The translations under genes and the position numbers were made by a program. A DNA stretch of 38,981 nucleotides from the NCBI GenBank assembly GCA_027578815.1, contig JANBTH010000081.1, forward strand, positions 1-38,981. The letters are read 5' to 3'. The number at the start of each line of letters is the position of its first letter. Position 1 is the first letter of the stretch. Source of the stretch: Coemansia sp. RSA 1804 (lineage: Eukaryota; Kickxellomycota; Kickxellomycetes; Kickxellales; Kickxellaceae). Shown piece by piece: positions 30,101-38,981 of this stretch. The notes below the pieces were generated by a model. That model did not search any database. It was not told the origin of the DNA and worked only from the letters and a program-made list of their open reading frames with translations.

Positions 30101-30762
30101 GGATCTCAGTCAATGTCGTGGAGCACTCCCAGAGAAAGGTCAGATCAAGCGATTCGTGCAGGATCAGTTCATATATTACCTGACAGAGATGAATACGCAC
30201 AGGCAGCGAAAACTTGATGTACGAGCTACATGCAGTTATGCAAGACGTGAAAAACAAACAGAATAATAAAGTAATCAGTACAATGTGACATAAAAGACGA
30301 CGGACAGTAGTGTCGTGAGAAGGAGACAAAGGGCAGAATAGAGTAAAAAGGGGCCGCCACAAGATAGGGAGGGGAGGAGGAGATATGGCCTTGTCACTTG
30401 TGCTGGTTTGCCATTACACAAGGCAAGAGAATACGCGCTGGCGATCGGCTGAGGATGTATAACCCACGGTGCTCCTTTTCAGATGCAAGAAAAAACAGGC
30501 AAATGCAAATTCAGAACAGCCGACCAAAATGTCTCAAAGCCGTATGGTCATCCCAATGGCCAATTATGTTATTCCAACGACAAACACTGGAAGGAACAAA
30601 TTCTTACGTTCTCAGCAGCACAACGAGGTTGTTGAGCGTAGGATGGTTGTTGCTGAGTGCGGCACGCTTGAATTGAGCAACAAAACAGCGCTCGAAATCA
30701 GCAGCCTCGTCGCCGACACTGTAAGGCAGAGTGGAGACCCAGTCAAACTCCTCAAGCCTCAT
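24163..30762 (-). CDS. BLM10: Proteasome activator Blm10/PA200 (PSME4)
   Basis: Large HEAT-repeat solenoid that caps the 20S proteasome core, with roles in DNA repair and histone turnover. Five exons can be joined in frame: 30762-30608, 30225-30097, 29953-29840, 29633-29589 and 29452-24163. All introns have GTAAGN donors and AG acceptors (382, 143, 206 and 136 nt). The joined length is 1,910 residues, between human PSME4 and yeast Blm10. The protein ends SPCYYA, so it keeps the C-terminal Tyr-Tyr-Ala (HbYX-type) motif that opens the 20S gate. The bulk is helical repeats without other motifs, apart from a short Lys-rich, Ser/Ala/Thr-rich segment near residue 1,820. The start at 30762 (MRLEEFDW) is the first ATG in the exon, but an upstream exon at 31137-31077 may carry the true start. 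Confidence 0.93.
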
Positions 30763-31946
30763 TCTACGTTGTGGTACTTGGCGAGCAGGCGTGCTGGTAA
30801 GGGTTGAAAAACAGAGCGTTGACACAAGGAACAATACTCTATGCAAAGCAGGAAGTAAAAAAATAGTATGTCTACGAAAGAGAGAGAAAAGAAGGCAAAA
30901 AGAGGAGCGAAATACTAAAAGATATCTGAAGAAAAGGTTAAAAAAGCCTCTTGTTGGAAAGCCGTAGACGTGGTGCGCAAAACCACATTACGTACGACTT
31001 TCAAGCATTTGCGGCGCAGGCGTTGTATTGGAACCGCCTCTTCCAATGTTGCCTTGTGAAAGCAAAAGTCACTTACGCGGCATAGCACAGGGCCTGCGAG
31101 AAGATGACGTTGCGGGCTCACTTGCCGCCTTCACCATCAGGATGGGTCTTTCTACGAATCTTTTTTATCTTCCTGGACGATAAAATTAAATCAGTAGAGG
31201 CTGGCCTTCTTTTTCCTCTGAATACCTTGAAAAGAAAAAGGCATACGTTATGCCAGCACATTCTTCACAAAGTTACTACGTGTCAGACACACACACGAAT
31301 TATACCTATGGTTTAGTCATCACAGAGTAAAGATGCAGTTGGGTTGTAAAAAAGAGGGGCATTATTGCATTGGTCAGGGCTTCCTCTCTTTCTTCTGGAT
31401 AGGCGGAGACCCCAAGTGCTTTCTGTTGGCCAGTCAGACAAGAGTCATTGCTGCAGATTTGTAGAGGAGATGAAAAAGAAGGGATGTGGTTCCGCATCCT
31501 CAACACTTCACTTTTTGGTTTACTGGTCAATGAGAGCGGGAGGCTGGCAGGTCCATTTTTATCGTTTGTTTTGTTTTATATTGCATTGTTATTTTCTCCC
31601 CTTTTACTGAGAAACCTGGGTGGGGGAAGAAACTTGAAGACGAATAAAAAGGACTCAGGATCCAAAGAGGGGACAGAAAGGCAAAAATGACTTGCGGCGT
31701 CGAAAAATAAAAACTTGTGTTTTTATAAAAAAATCCGTTTTTCGTTTTTCGTTTTCAGACTTGTCTTTTTCTCTCCTTCCTTTCTCCCCCTTTTTTTCCT
31801 GCTTTCCTGATATTTTTCTGCATTTTCTATTTTCTATTTGTTTTCTTTTTATTTTCTATATTGGAAAACTATTTTTTTCTGGTCAGCGGTGTTAAGAACG
31901 CGTCGTTTTCATTCCGTCTATCACTTCAAACAGCAGTTTATACGTA
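30763..31946. promoter_or_regulatory. Divergent promoter region, BLM10 / TOP1
   Basis: Nearly 1.2 kb between the two genes. On the minus strand a perfect GTAAGT donor lies at 31076 behind a short open reading (ATG at 31137), a candidate first exon of BLM10. On the plus side a long pyrimidine tract (31735-31890) precedes TOP1, typical of strong fungal promoters. I see no other gene. Confidence 0.5.
31077..31137 (-). other. Candidate BLM10 first exon
   Basis: From the ATG at 31137 a 61-nt open reading ends at a consensus donor (CCGC|GTAAGT). Spliced to an acceptor at 30777-30778 (CCAAG|TACC), it runs in frame into the MRLEEFDW exon and adds 25 residues. It could also be a 5' UTR exon. No homology supports the extra residues. 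Confidence 0.3.
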
Positions 31947-34900
31947 ATGGTAAGAGACCGTTGGTATTTTTAAACGAACAGCCTATATAAATGTTTTTCG
32001 TACAGTCCATATCGACTAGGAAAAGAAATATTGTGTTTATTATTTCTTTTCCCCAACTCTATTTTCCAATACTAGTGTTGACGTGGCATATTTGCTTTGC
32101 GGACCACAAGTGTGCCCACAAGATCAAAACAGTCTTTTTTTCCCTTTATGCGTTTTAGTTTGAACAATTTTCTCTACCCTCACTTTTTGGTGTCCGCTTA
32201 GCTAGTAGCTGGGCCAGTCAAATTGACGAAAAACGCTGTGGTTTCACTTTCATTAATTGCAAAAATGAGGTCTCCATTCATGAATTTATTTCATACTTCT
32301 CTTTGAATTGCGTAGAGCACGTCAGATTCTGACGACGGGGCACCTTTGTCGGCAAGGATGCCTCCTAGTAGCAACGGAAACGGGAGTATTAGCATGAAGA
32401 AGCGTGAATTCGACTTGGAATACAACGACAACAACAGCAGCAGTAGTGACAGCGACGGTGCGCCACTCGCAAGGCGGGGGCAACAGATAGCACTTTCCAA
32501 GCGAAGTCAGGCAAGCGTTAGCTACAGTGATAGCAGCAGTGATAGCGATAGCGACAGTGAGCCGCTGGTAAAGCGTGGACAGCAGATGGGGCGCACCAAG
32601 CGGAAGGCCATGGCCGATAGCGATGCCAGCAGCATCAGTGATGATGACGGCAGCAGTAGCGGAAGCGAGTCTGATACGCCGTTATCGAGCAAGGCCAATG
32701 TGCAAAAAATTAAAGTATCCAGCGGGCTTGTTCTTCCAAAAACACCATCATCGGCCTTGGCAACCAGCCTTAAACAAAAACCGGCAAAGAGCAGCGGCGG
32801 CACTAGCCCGGCCAAAAAGATGAAGAAGGAACATTCGGTAGGTTGGATTGTTCTGTTTGCGTAAAGCGTGTTGCTGTTATTGCTTTTTTGTTTGCTTTGG
32901 CTGTATTTTTGTGTTCTTCAACCCCCCCTTCTTGCAATCAAGAAGGGGTTCTGGATATTGGAGCAGTAGGAAAAGAGCGTAGATACTAAAAAACACACAC
33001 ATTGTAACCCCCTCTCTCTTTCTCCCTCCTTTTCTGTTTTTCTACTGCACATTTTCACTCGTCATCATCTGGTTGGATGCGTAGGCCAAAAACTCAGCGA
33101 CAGCCGCTATTAAAACAGAGAGCGGCGCAAAGAAGACGCGCGTAAAGAAGGAAAAAGATAGCAAGGCGGCGGCGAAAAAGACGGTGAAGGTCGAGGCGTC
33201 GGCCAACGGAAGCGAGGGCAGCGAGGGCGACGCGGAGGAGCACAAGTGGTGGCTGGAAAGCAAAGACGACGACGGACCCAAGTGGCAGACGCTGGAGCAC
33301 AGCGGCGTATTGTTTCCACCAGAGTACGAGCCGCACGGCGTGCCACTTGTGTACCGGAACACCTCAATACGGCTTGCGGCGCCGGTGGAGGAGGTGGCGA
33401 CATTCTTTGCGGCGGTTCTGGGCACCGACCACGAGCGCAACAAGGTGTTCCAGAAGAACTTCTTTGACGATTTCAAGGAGATCCTGGACGAGCACATGCC
33501 AGGGCACGGCATCAAGGAGTACAAGCACTGCGACTTCACGCGCATCCGCGCGCACCTGGATGCGCAGATAGCCAAGCGGAAAGCAATGACTAAGCATGAG
33601 AAGGAGGCGGTCAAAAAGGAAAAGGCCGAGATCGAGGAAAAGTACAGCTTCTGCATGCTGGACGGACGGCGTGAGAAGGTCGGCAACTTCCGCATCGAGC
33701 CGCCCAGCCTGTTCCGCGGGCGCGGCGCGCACCCGAAGACTGGAAAACTGAAGAAGCGAGTGCTACCGGAGCAGGTGACGATCAACATCGGTGCAGGCGC
33801 AAAGGTGCCGGATCCTCCAGCCGGACACCGGTGGGGCAAAGTGTGTAATGACAACACCGTGACGTGGCTGGCGATGTGGAAGGAGAACATCAACGGCACC
33901 ACAAAGTACGTGTTTCTGGCGGCTGGCAGCTCCCTGAAGGGCCAGAGCGATCTGCGCAAGTTTGACAAGGCGCGTAACCTGGTGCTCGAAATCGACGGGA
34001 TCCGCAAGCAGTACACGAAGGATCTCAAGAGCAACGTCATGGCCGACCGCCAGCGCGCAACCGCCATGTATCTCATTGACCGCTACGCGCTGCGTGCCGG
34101 CAACGAGAAGAGCGATGACGAGGCAGACACTGTGGGCTGCTGCTCGCTGCGCTGCGAGCACATACGGCTGGAATTGCCCAACATTGTGCACTTTGATTTT
34201 CTTGGTAAGGACTCGATCCGCTACCAGCGCACCACCGAGGTTGACAAGCAGGTGTGGAAAAACCTCAAGATCTTCCAGAAGGGCGAGGACAAGCAGAGCG
34301 CTGACATGCTGTTTGACCGCCTCAACACGTCGCTGCTCAATAAGCATCTGCAGACGCTGATGCCTGGCCTCACCGCCAAGGTCTTCCGTACATTCAACGC
34401 CTCCTATGTCTTCCAACAGCAGCTGGCTTCCACGCCAAGCAAGGGCTCTGAGGCCGAGAAGATCCTCGCTTACAATCGCTCCAACCGCGAAGTTGCTGTG
34501 CTCTGCAACCACCAGCGCTCCGTGTCCAAGGGCTTTGAGGGCCAGATGACGCGCATCGAGGATAAGATTCTGGCCGCCCGCTACCAGCGCAAGCTCATCA
34601 AGGACTATATTCTGGAGATCGCGCCTGCGCTGAAGAAGAAGCGTCCGGATCTTGCGCAGCGCGAGCCTGGCGTCACCACCAAATGGATCAAGAGCTTCCT
34701 GCTTGCCACCTGCGAGCAGGACCGCGACAAGGCGCGCAAGAGGTTTGAACGCGAGAACGAGCGGCTCAAGGACGCCGGCGAGCCGTTGCTCCCGGATTCC
34801 CAGCTTTCCGAGAAGCTTGCTGAGATTGACGCGCGCGAAGCGAGCATAAAAGACGGCTCGTACGTTGATGAGCCGCCCGTGACAAAGGCTGCCACTGCCG

Positions 34901-35142
34901 ACAAGGCGCTCGAGAAGCTCGACAAGCTCACCGAACGTATCAAGACCATCGAGCTTGACAAGATTGAAAAGGACGAAAACAAAACCACTGCGCTCTCTAC
35001 GTCAAAGCTCAACTACATTGATCCACGCATATCCGTTGCCTGGTGCAAGAAGTACTCTGTGCCCATCGAGAAAATCTTCAACAAGACGCTGCGTGAAAAG
35101 TTTACCTGGGCACTGGGCGTTGATGCCGACTGGACCTTCTGA
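31947..35142 (+). CDS. TOP1: DNA topoisomerase I (type IB)
   Basis: Nuclear enzyme that relaxes supercoils by a transient 3'-phosphotyrosine nick. Proposed exons are 31947-31949 (only the ATG), 32316-32837 and 33085-35142, giving 860 residues; introns are 366 and 247 nt. The N-terminal third (to about 230) is Ser/Asp/Lys-rich and nuclear-signal-like, with repeats of an acidic run followed by a PL block. The core starts at HKWWL and keeps all catalytic residues: the Arg in ALRAGNEK, the Lys in FLGKDSIRYQ, the Arg in TAKVFRTFNAS, the His in CNHQRS and the Tyr in SKLNYIDPR (residue 819). A charged linker of about 100 residues precedes the C-terminal domain. If the ATG-only exon is wrong, translation starts at 32358 and gives 845 residues. 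Confidence 0.96.
32316..32690 (+). repeat. Degenerate Ser/Asp-rich coding repeats in TOP1
   Basis: Four imperfect units occur in the TOP1 N-terminal region, each an acidic Ser/Asp run followed by a PL block and basic residues: SDSDDGAPLSAR, SDSDGAPLARRGQQ, SDSDSEPLVKRGQQ and SESDTPLSSK. The first unit lies upstream of the ATG at 32358, which argues that this stretch is translated. Confidence 0.7.
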
Positions 35143-35477
35143 GCTGGGCGAATAGATGCGTTCCGCATAGCGTACAGGAATGAAGTGGATGATGTGTCTC
35201 GTATATCTGTCGATATTTCTATCCATATACTCCTGCTATGCGTTATTTTGTTCTTGTTCTTGTTTCTCTTTCTTTTTCCAATTTTTCTTTTGAAGTGCTT
35301 GTTTGTTTCTCTGTTTCTTTTCATCTCTTACATACAAACCGTTCAATTCTATGCTCCGCAAGCCAGCTAAATGTTTTTGAGATAAAGAGGCCACTTGTTA
35401 AAGCCTATCAATAGTATCCATTCGAATGAGAAAAAAAGAAATAGCAAGAGCTTTTAATGGTGAGAGAAATCATGTAG
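35143..35477. other. Convergent 3' region of TOP1 and SEC24
   Basis: A 335-base tail-to-tail spacer, T-rich on the plus strand (35235-35320). It should hold both 3' UTRs. No gene is seen. Confidence 0.6.
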
Positions 35478-38211
35478 CTAAAAGTTGCCGCGGTTGATCT
35501 TGTCGCGGAGCTGATTCAGGAACTGCTGATAACTGGGCGCGCTAGTGTCCATGTCCTCAACAAGACGCTGTGCCAGCATCAGACGCAGCAGCGCTTCTCC
35601 GTCCTCCTTGCACACGTACACCACTGGACTCCACAGGTTTCCGCAAAGCCCATTCAGTCGGCCAATAATGTTCTTGACCTGGAAATTGACCTCGAACCCA
35701 GGCGCCGCAGTGTCGCTGCCATTGCTGAGATCTGGGATTGTGATCACGCCGCTGGGGATCGTGCGCACATCCTGCACGTTGAACAGGCTGTGGCACACGC
35801 TGGCGCTTGCATCGCGTCCCAGCCAGAGAAACATGTCGTGTCCGTCGTGGAGCAGGTAGATGCCCTGTGGCGACAGCACCTCCGCCGACAGCCCAAGTAA
35901 CGGCGGAAGCACGATTTGCCCGGTCTCTTTGTCCGGGTGCCCGGCCTCCGCTGGAAGGTCGTGCAGCGAGATCATGCGCGGAACTGTGTACGGCTGGACG
36001 CCCTGCTCCGCCGGCAGCGTCAGCACAAAGTCGATCGCTGTCATACGGACTGCTGGGAATACGTTGTTGCCACTGCGCAACGACGTGTGCTTTAGGCTGG
36101 CCAGCGTCAGGAACGGCAGCAGCTGCAGCGAGCGCGGAATCTGAAGCTGTGTCGTTGCGCCAGACGACGACCGCGTGCACTCTGTCTTGTACGCTCCGAT
36201 AATCTCCAGCGTCTTGTGTTGCAGCGCCTCGCGGGCATCTTCAAGTTTTGCCACAATCGCACGGTCCACAGCCTTCTTGGCCATCAGCGACGCAATTGCC
36301 ACCTGGTCCGCCTTGTGGAAGATCGTGTGGATGTTGTCGGTTGTGGGCAACGCTAGTGTCGACACGCGGATCCGGCGCTCGCCATACGAAGTCGTATGTA
36401 GCAGTGCCGTTTGGAAGTACACTACAGGCGCTGTCAGCGTCTCGTCGATCTCCACCTCAACTGCGTAGCTGTGGTTGGGCGTCACGTTCGGTAGCGCCAG
36501 CAGATCAAGCGAGCGCAGGAAGAAGTTGCCGTAGTACGATGTCATCCGCAGGCTCTTTGATGCGCGGATGCGCAGAACTGCCTCAAGTCCAATCTTTGCC
36601 GACAGATGGTGTGTAAACTCGGCCTTAAAGCGCTGCACCTCAGGCTCGCGAGACGCCATGAACGAAGGGTAATATAACTGCGATCCTCCCGTATGGCGTG
36701 CAAGCCCAGACACCGTTGCAATGTCCATCGGCTGCTGCCCAAAAAATATCGTGTCAAACGCAATCTGCACGCGCGAACAGTCAGCCGCAATATTCTTATA
36801 CCAAGTGTTCTGCGGGCGGAGCAGCTCCGATTCGCGAGCTGTGCCTAGATCCTTGCCTTCCGGGCGTATTTCTATCTTGCCTTCACCAAACGTAGGCGGA
36901 GACGCAAGCATAACAATGATCTTTCCGCCAAGATTTCCCAAAAGCTTGCGCGCCGAATGGATGGCCGGGCAAAGTGTGTTGCCGACAGAGTGGTTGTCCT
37001 TGAACATGCTGCCCAGACGCGAGAGAAGCGTCTCAATGCCTGCACTGCACTCATTCAAGTTGAGCAGGAGGTCCTTTGGCGAAGGCAAGAACACGTCCTC
37101 CAGATCGCTGATGACAAACTGGTGCGGCTCAGTGGTATCTGGCCGAATCTGGAAAAAGTGCAGTGCCGAATCAATGGCTATGAACGCAACCTTGCTACGC
37201 CCGTCGACATTTGGAATGCTGTCCAGCGCGGAAAGAATCGTTTGTCCAACCACCTCTGGCATGCCAAGTTGCACCGACGCGTAGGAAACGTCGATGATAA
37301 ACACATACACAGGGGGCATAGGCGGCCGTACCATGTACTCTGCCGGCGCAATGAACTCAATCACCCCATGATTGAGATCTGGGCGTTTCCAGCGGTCCTT
37401 TTGCGTCTGCGTGGCCGAGTCGTAGTCAAAGTACAGCGGCACATCGTTGTTCAGCCCGCATAGATTGCACTTCCATCTGCGCCCTCCCTCGACAAACTGA
37501 ACAAACGGATTGATATAAGCACGGCAACGCCGGCAGCGCACAATCTCCGGAGCTGTGGGAATCTGCTCTTCGCCTGGCTCTTGGGTCTTGAATGGGGTGA
37601 TGATCAGACCAAACGGAAGCTTTGTTTTCTTCAACAGCTTGTCAGTTTTTGGCACAGCATTAAGTGTTGAGCGCTTGTGGCTGGGCGGGCAGATCGCGTA
37701 AGGAGACGGCACACACTGTGCGTTCGGCGGCAGCTTAATTGATGGCGGCTCTTCGTCGAGCATCGACAGCTGTGGTCTTCCGCCAAGCACTGTCACCTGG
37801 TACTCCTGTGGGTTTGGCCCAAGCCCCATCTGCGAGAACTGCTGCGTGACATCACCCATTGCTGGTTGTGCCTGTTGAGGATATCCTTGCTGGGCCTGTT
37901 GAGGGTACCCCTGCTGTACTGGTTGTGGATATCCCGGTTGTGATAGCGGTGCATATCCTGGCTGCTGCGGCATCTGGGCCGGTGCTGTTGGACCATTGTA
38001 TGGCGGATATCCCTGCATACCCGCAGCTGGAGCAGGTGGCATTCCCAAAGCCGGTTGTTGTTGGGGAACCGCTTGTGGTGCAGAGCCCGGAACAAAAAAC
38101 GCACCAGCTCCGGCGTTCTGGTCAGCCGCTTGCTGAACACCAGAATGTGCATATGCGCCTGAATATCCTTGTTGGTTAGCACCTTGAGAGTATAGTGGCA
38201 TGTTGTGCTGC

Positions 38212-38242
<31 letters not shown>

Positions 38243-38981
38243 GCGGGGGCGAGTTATATACGGGAGCTGATTGCTCGGGATACAAACGACGACGCGACGA
38301 CGTCGATGCAGGCGGAGCTGGCGCAGCCATAGCCCCTGGAGCTGGTGCCGACGCAGGTGAAGAAACTTGAAGCGACGGTGATTGCATCTGCTGCATAGAT
38401 ACTGGCGGCCCCATCGGGGCGGGATAAGCGCCGGCCTGGCTGAATCCTTGCTGTGGCATCATACTTTGCTGTGGGTATGCCTGCTGCTGTGGTTGAGGCT
38501 GCTGGATCTGCTGCGGCTGTTGCTGATACGCGGAGTACTGATGCTGCTGTGGAGGCTGAGGCGGCCTCGCCTGCGGTTGCATAGTTGCCCCGTACATGCT
38601 AGGCGGCGGAGAACTAACCGCGGAACGCGCAAGCGGCGAGGTTACGCGACCAACGGTAGCCTGTTGAGAATATGGCGAGCGGGGGCCTGGCTGCCCGCCC
38701 TGAGCCAATGGAGCTGGGCTAGGCGATTGGTTGAAGGGCGCGGGCTGGTTCGCAAAGGGCGACCTGCCACTAGCAGATGCCGCATCGCCTTGTGCTGGCG
38801 ATGCAGAGACTGTAGGATTACCAGCTGAGGAAGCGCTGGGTGTTGAGGCACGAGAGATTGGCTGTGGCCGAACATGCGTTAAAGGCGATGACCCAGGCCC
38901 AAAGCCAACCGTCGGCGTACTGGTACGCGCGGTTCCTCCAGAAGAGCTTTCTTGTGCTGGCGGCGGCGGCGGCGGCGGAGG
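35478..38981 (-). CDS. SEC24: COPII cargo-binding coat subunit Sec24, 5' end cut by window
   Basis: Cargo-selecting subunit of the COPII inner coat; with Sec23 it drives vesicle budding from the ER. The frame stays open to the right edge, so 1,167 residues are visible and the start is missing. The N-terminal third is disordered and rich in Pro, Gln, Ala and Gly, with a polyproline run at the edge and a polyglutamine run. A zinc finger follows at visible residues of about 475-505 (CRRCRAY...WKCNLCG). The trunk domain starts at about 550 (PPMPPVYVFIIDVSY), then come the beta-sandwich, helical and gelsolin-like domains (LLHDGHDMFLWLGRDA). The C-terminus LNQLRDKINRGNF is family-typical. No intron is needed in the visible part. 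Confidence 0.95.
38208..38243 (-). repeat. CAA/CAG repeat encoding polyglutamine in SEC24
   Basis: Twelve glutamine codons in the disordered N-terminal region. Ten in a row are CAA, a purer run than the MAP kinase repeat, so it is more likely to vary in length by slippage. Confidence 0.9.
38959..38981 (-). repeat. CCG repeat encoding polyproline at right edge
   Basis: A CCG trinucleotide run read as polyproline in the SEC24 frame, cut by the window end. Its full length is unknown. Confidence 0.8.

Noticed and set aside
33042..34076. 344-codon open frame on the minus strand
   Set aside because: It is antisense to a strongly conserved TOP1 exon, is Ser/Leu/Phe-rich and has no domain.
1..38981. 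tRNA, rRNA, CRISPR, transposon or virus-derived genes
   Set aside because: I looked for B-box-like words, regular spaced repeats, and reverse transcriptase, transposase or capsid-type motifs, and saw none. A tRNAscan or repeat search was not possible here.
1..38981. A metabolic gene cluster or defence island
   Set aside because: The genes belong to unrelated core processes, are mostly of conserved eukaryotic families and show no shared pathway.

Overview
The window reads as nuclear DNA of a fungus. The genes are ordinary eukaryotic housekeeping genes with fungal-type relatives: a Fus3/Kss1-class MAP kinase, a Pho84-class phosphate transporter, Blm10, Dpb2 and an MRP20-type mitochondrial uL23. 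Several are interrupted by short GT-AG introns (about 43 to 380 bases) with GTAAGN or GTAAAN donors. A HAUS5/AUG5-like augmin subunit, a perilipin and a DNAJC17-type J protein, all absent from budding yeast, point to a filamentous or early-diverging lineage. I lean towards a Kickxellomycotina-like fungus, but that is a guess and was not tested. I see no bacterial, viral or transposon genes, no tRNA or rRNA genes and no CRISPR array.

Layout, left to right. 96-1707 (-) augmin subunit HAUS5; 2108-2617 (+) centrin CDC31; 3043-4287 (-) LCLAT/AGPAT-type acyltransferase; 5190-6899 (+) VPS45; 7189-8826 (-) phosphate:H+ symporter PHO84; 10380-11994 (-) Fus3/Kss1 MAP kinase with a polyglutamine N-terminus; 13360-14868 (-) UTP15; 15357-15881 (+) mitochondrial ribosomal protein uL23m; 16199-16706 (+) RPB9; 16977-17246 (-) dynein light chain LC8; 17861-19054 (-) perilipin-like lipid-droplet protein; 20587-21648 (-) DNAJC17/Cwf23-like J protein; 22171-23942 (+) DNA polymerase epsilon subunit B (DPB2); 24163-30762 (-) proteasome activator BLM10/PA200 in at least five exons; 31947-35142 (+) topoisomerase I in three exons; 35478-38981 (-) SEC24, cut by the right edge before its start.

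Many genes sit head to head across short shared promoters: HAUS5/CDC31 (400 bp), acyltransferase/VPS45, UTP15/uL23m, DNAJC17/DPB2 and BLM10/TOP1. Two of these pairs join functionally related products: augmin with centrin (microtubule organisation), and BLM10 with TOP1 (a DNA-damage-linked proteasome activator and a topoisomerase). This is not an operon-like system; the genes serve separate core processes (secretion, vacuolar fusion, transcription, replication, ribosome biogenesis, signalling, lipid storage).

Three gene-poor gaps of 1.4-1.6 kb (8827-10379, 11995-13359, 19055-20586) hold only AT-rich and simple-repeat sequence that I could not assign. I did not find a convincing previously undescribed system. 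The most interesting signals are gene-structure oddities: an ATG-only first exon for TOP1, a 43-nt intron that restores the HAUS5 C-terminus, a splice donor that overlaps the RPB9 stop codon, and a MAP kinase with polyglutamine and acidic tails.
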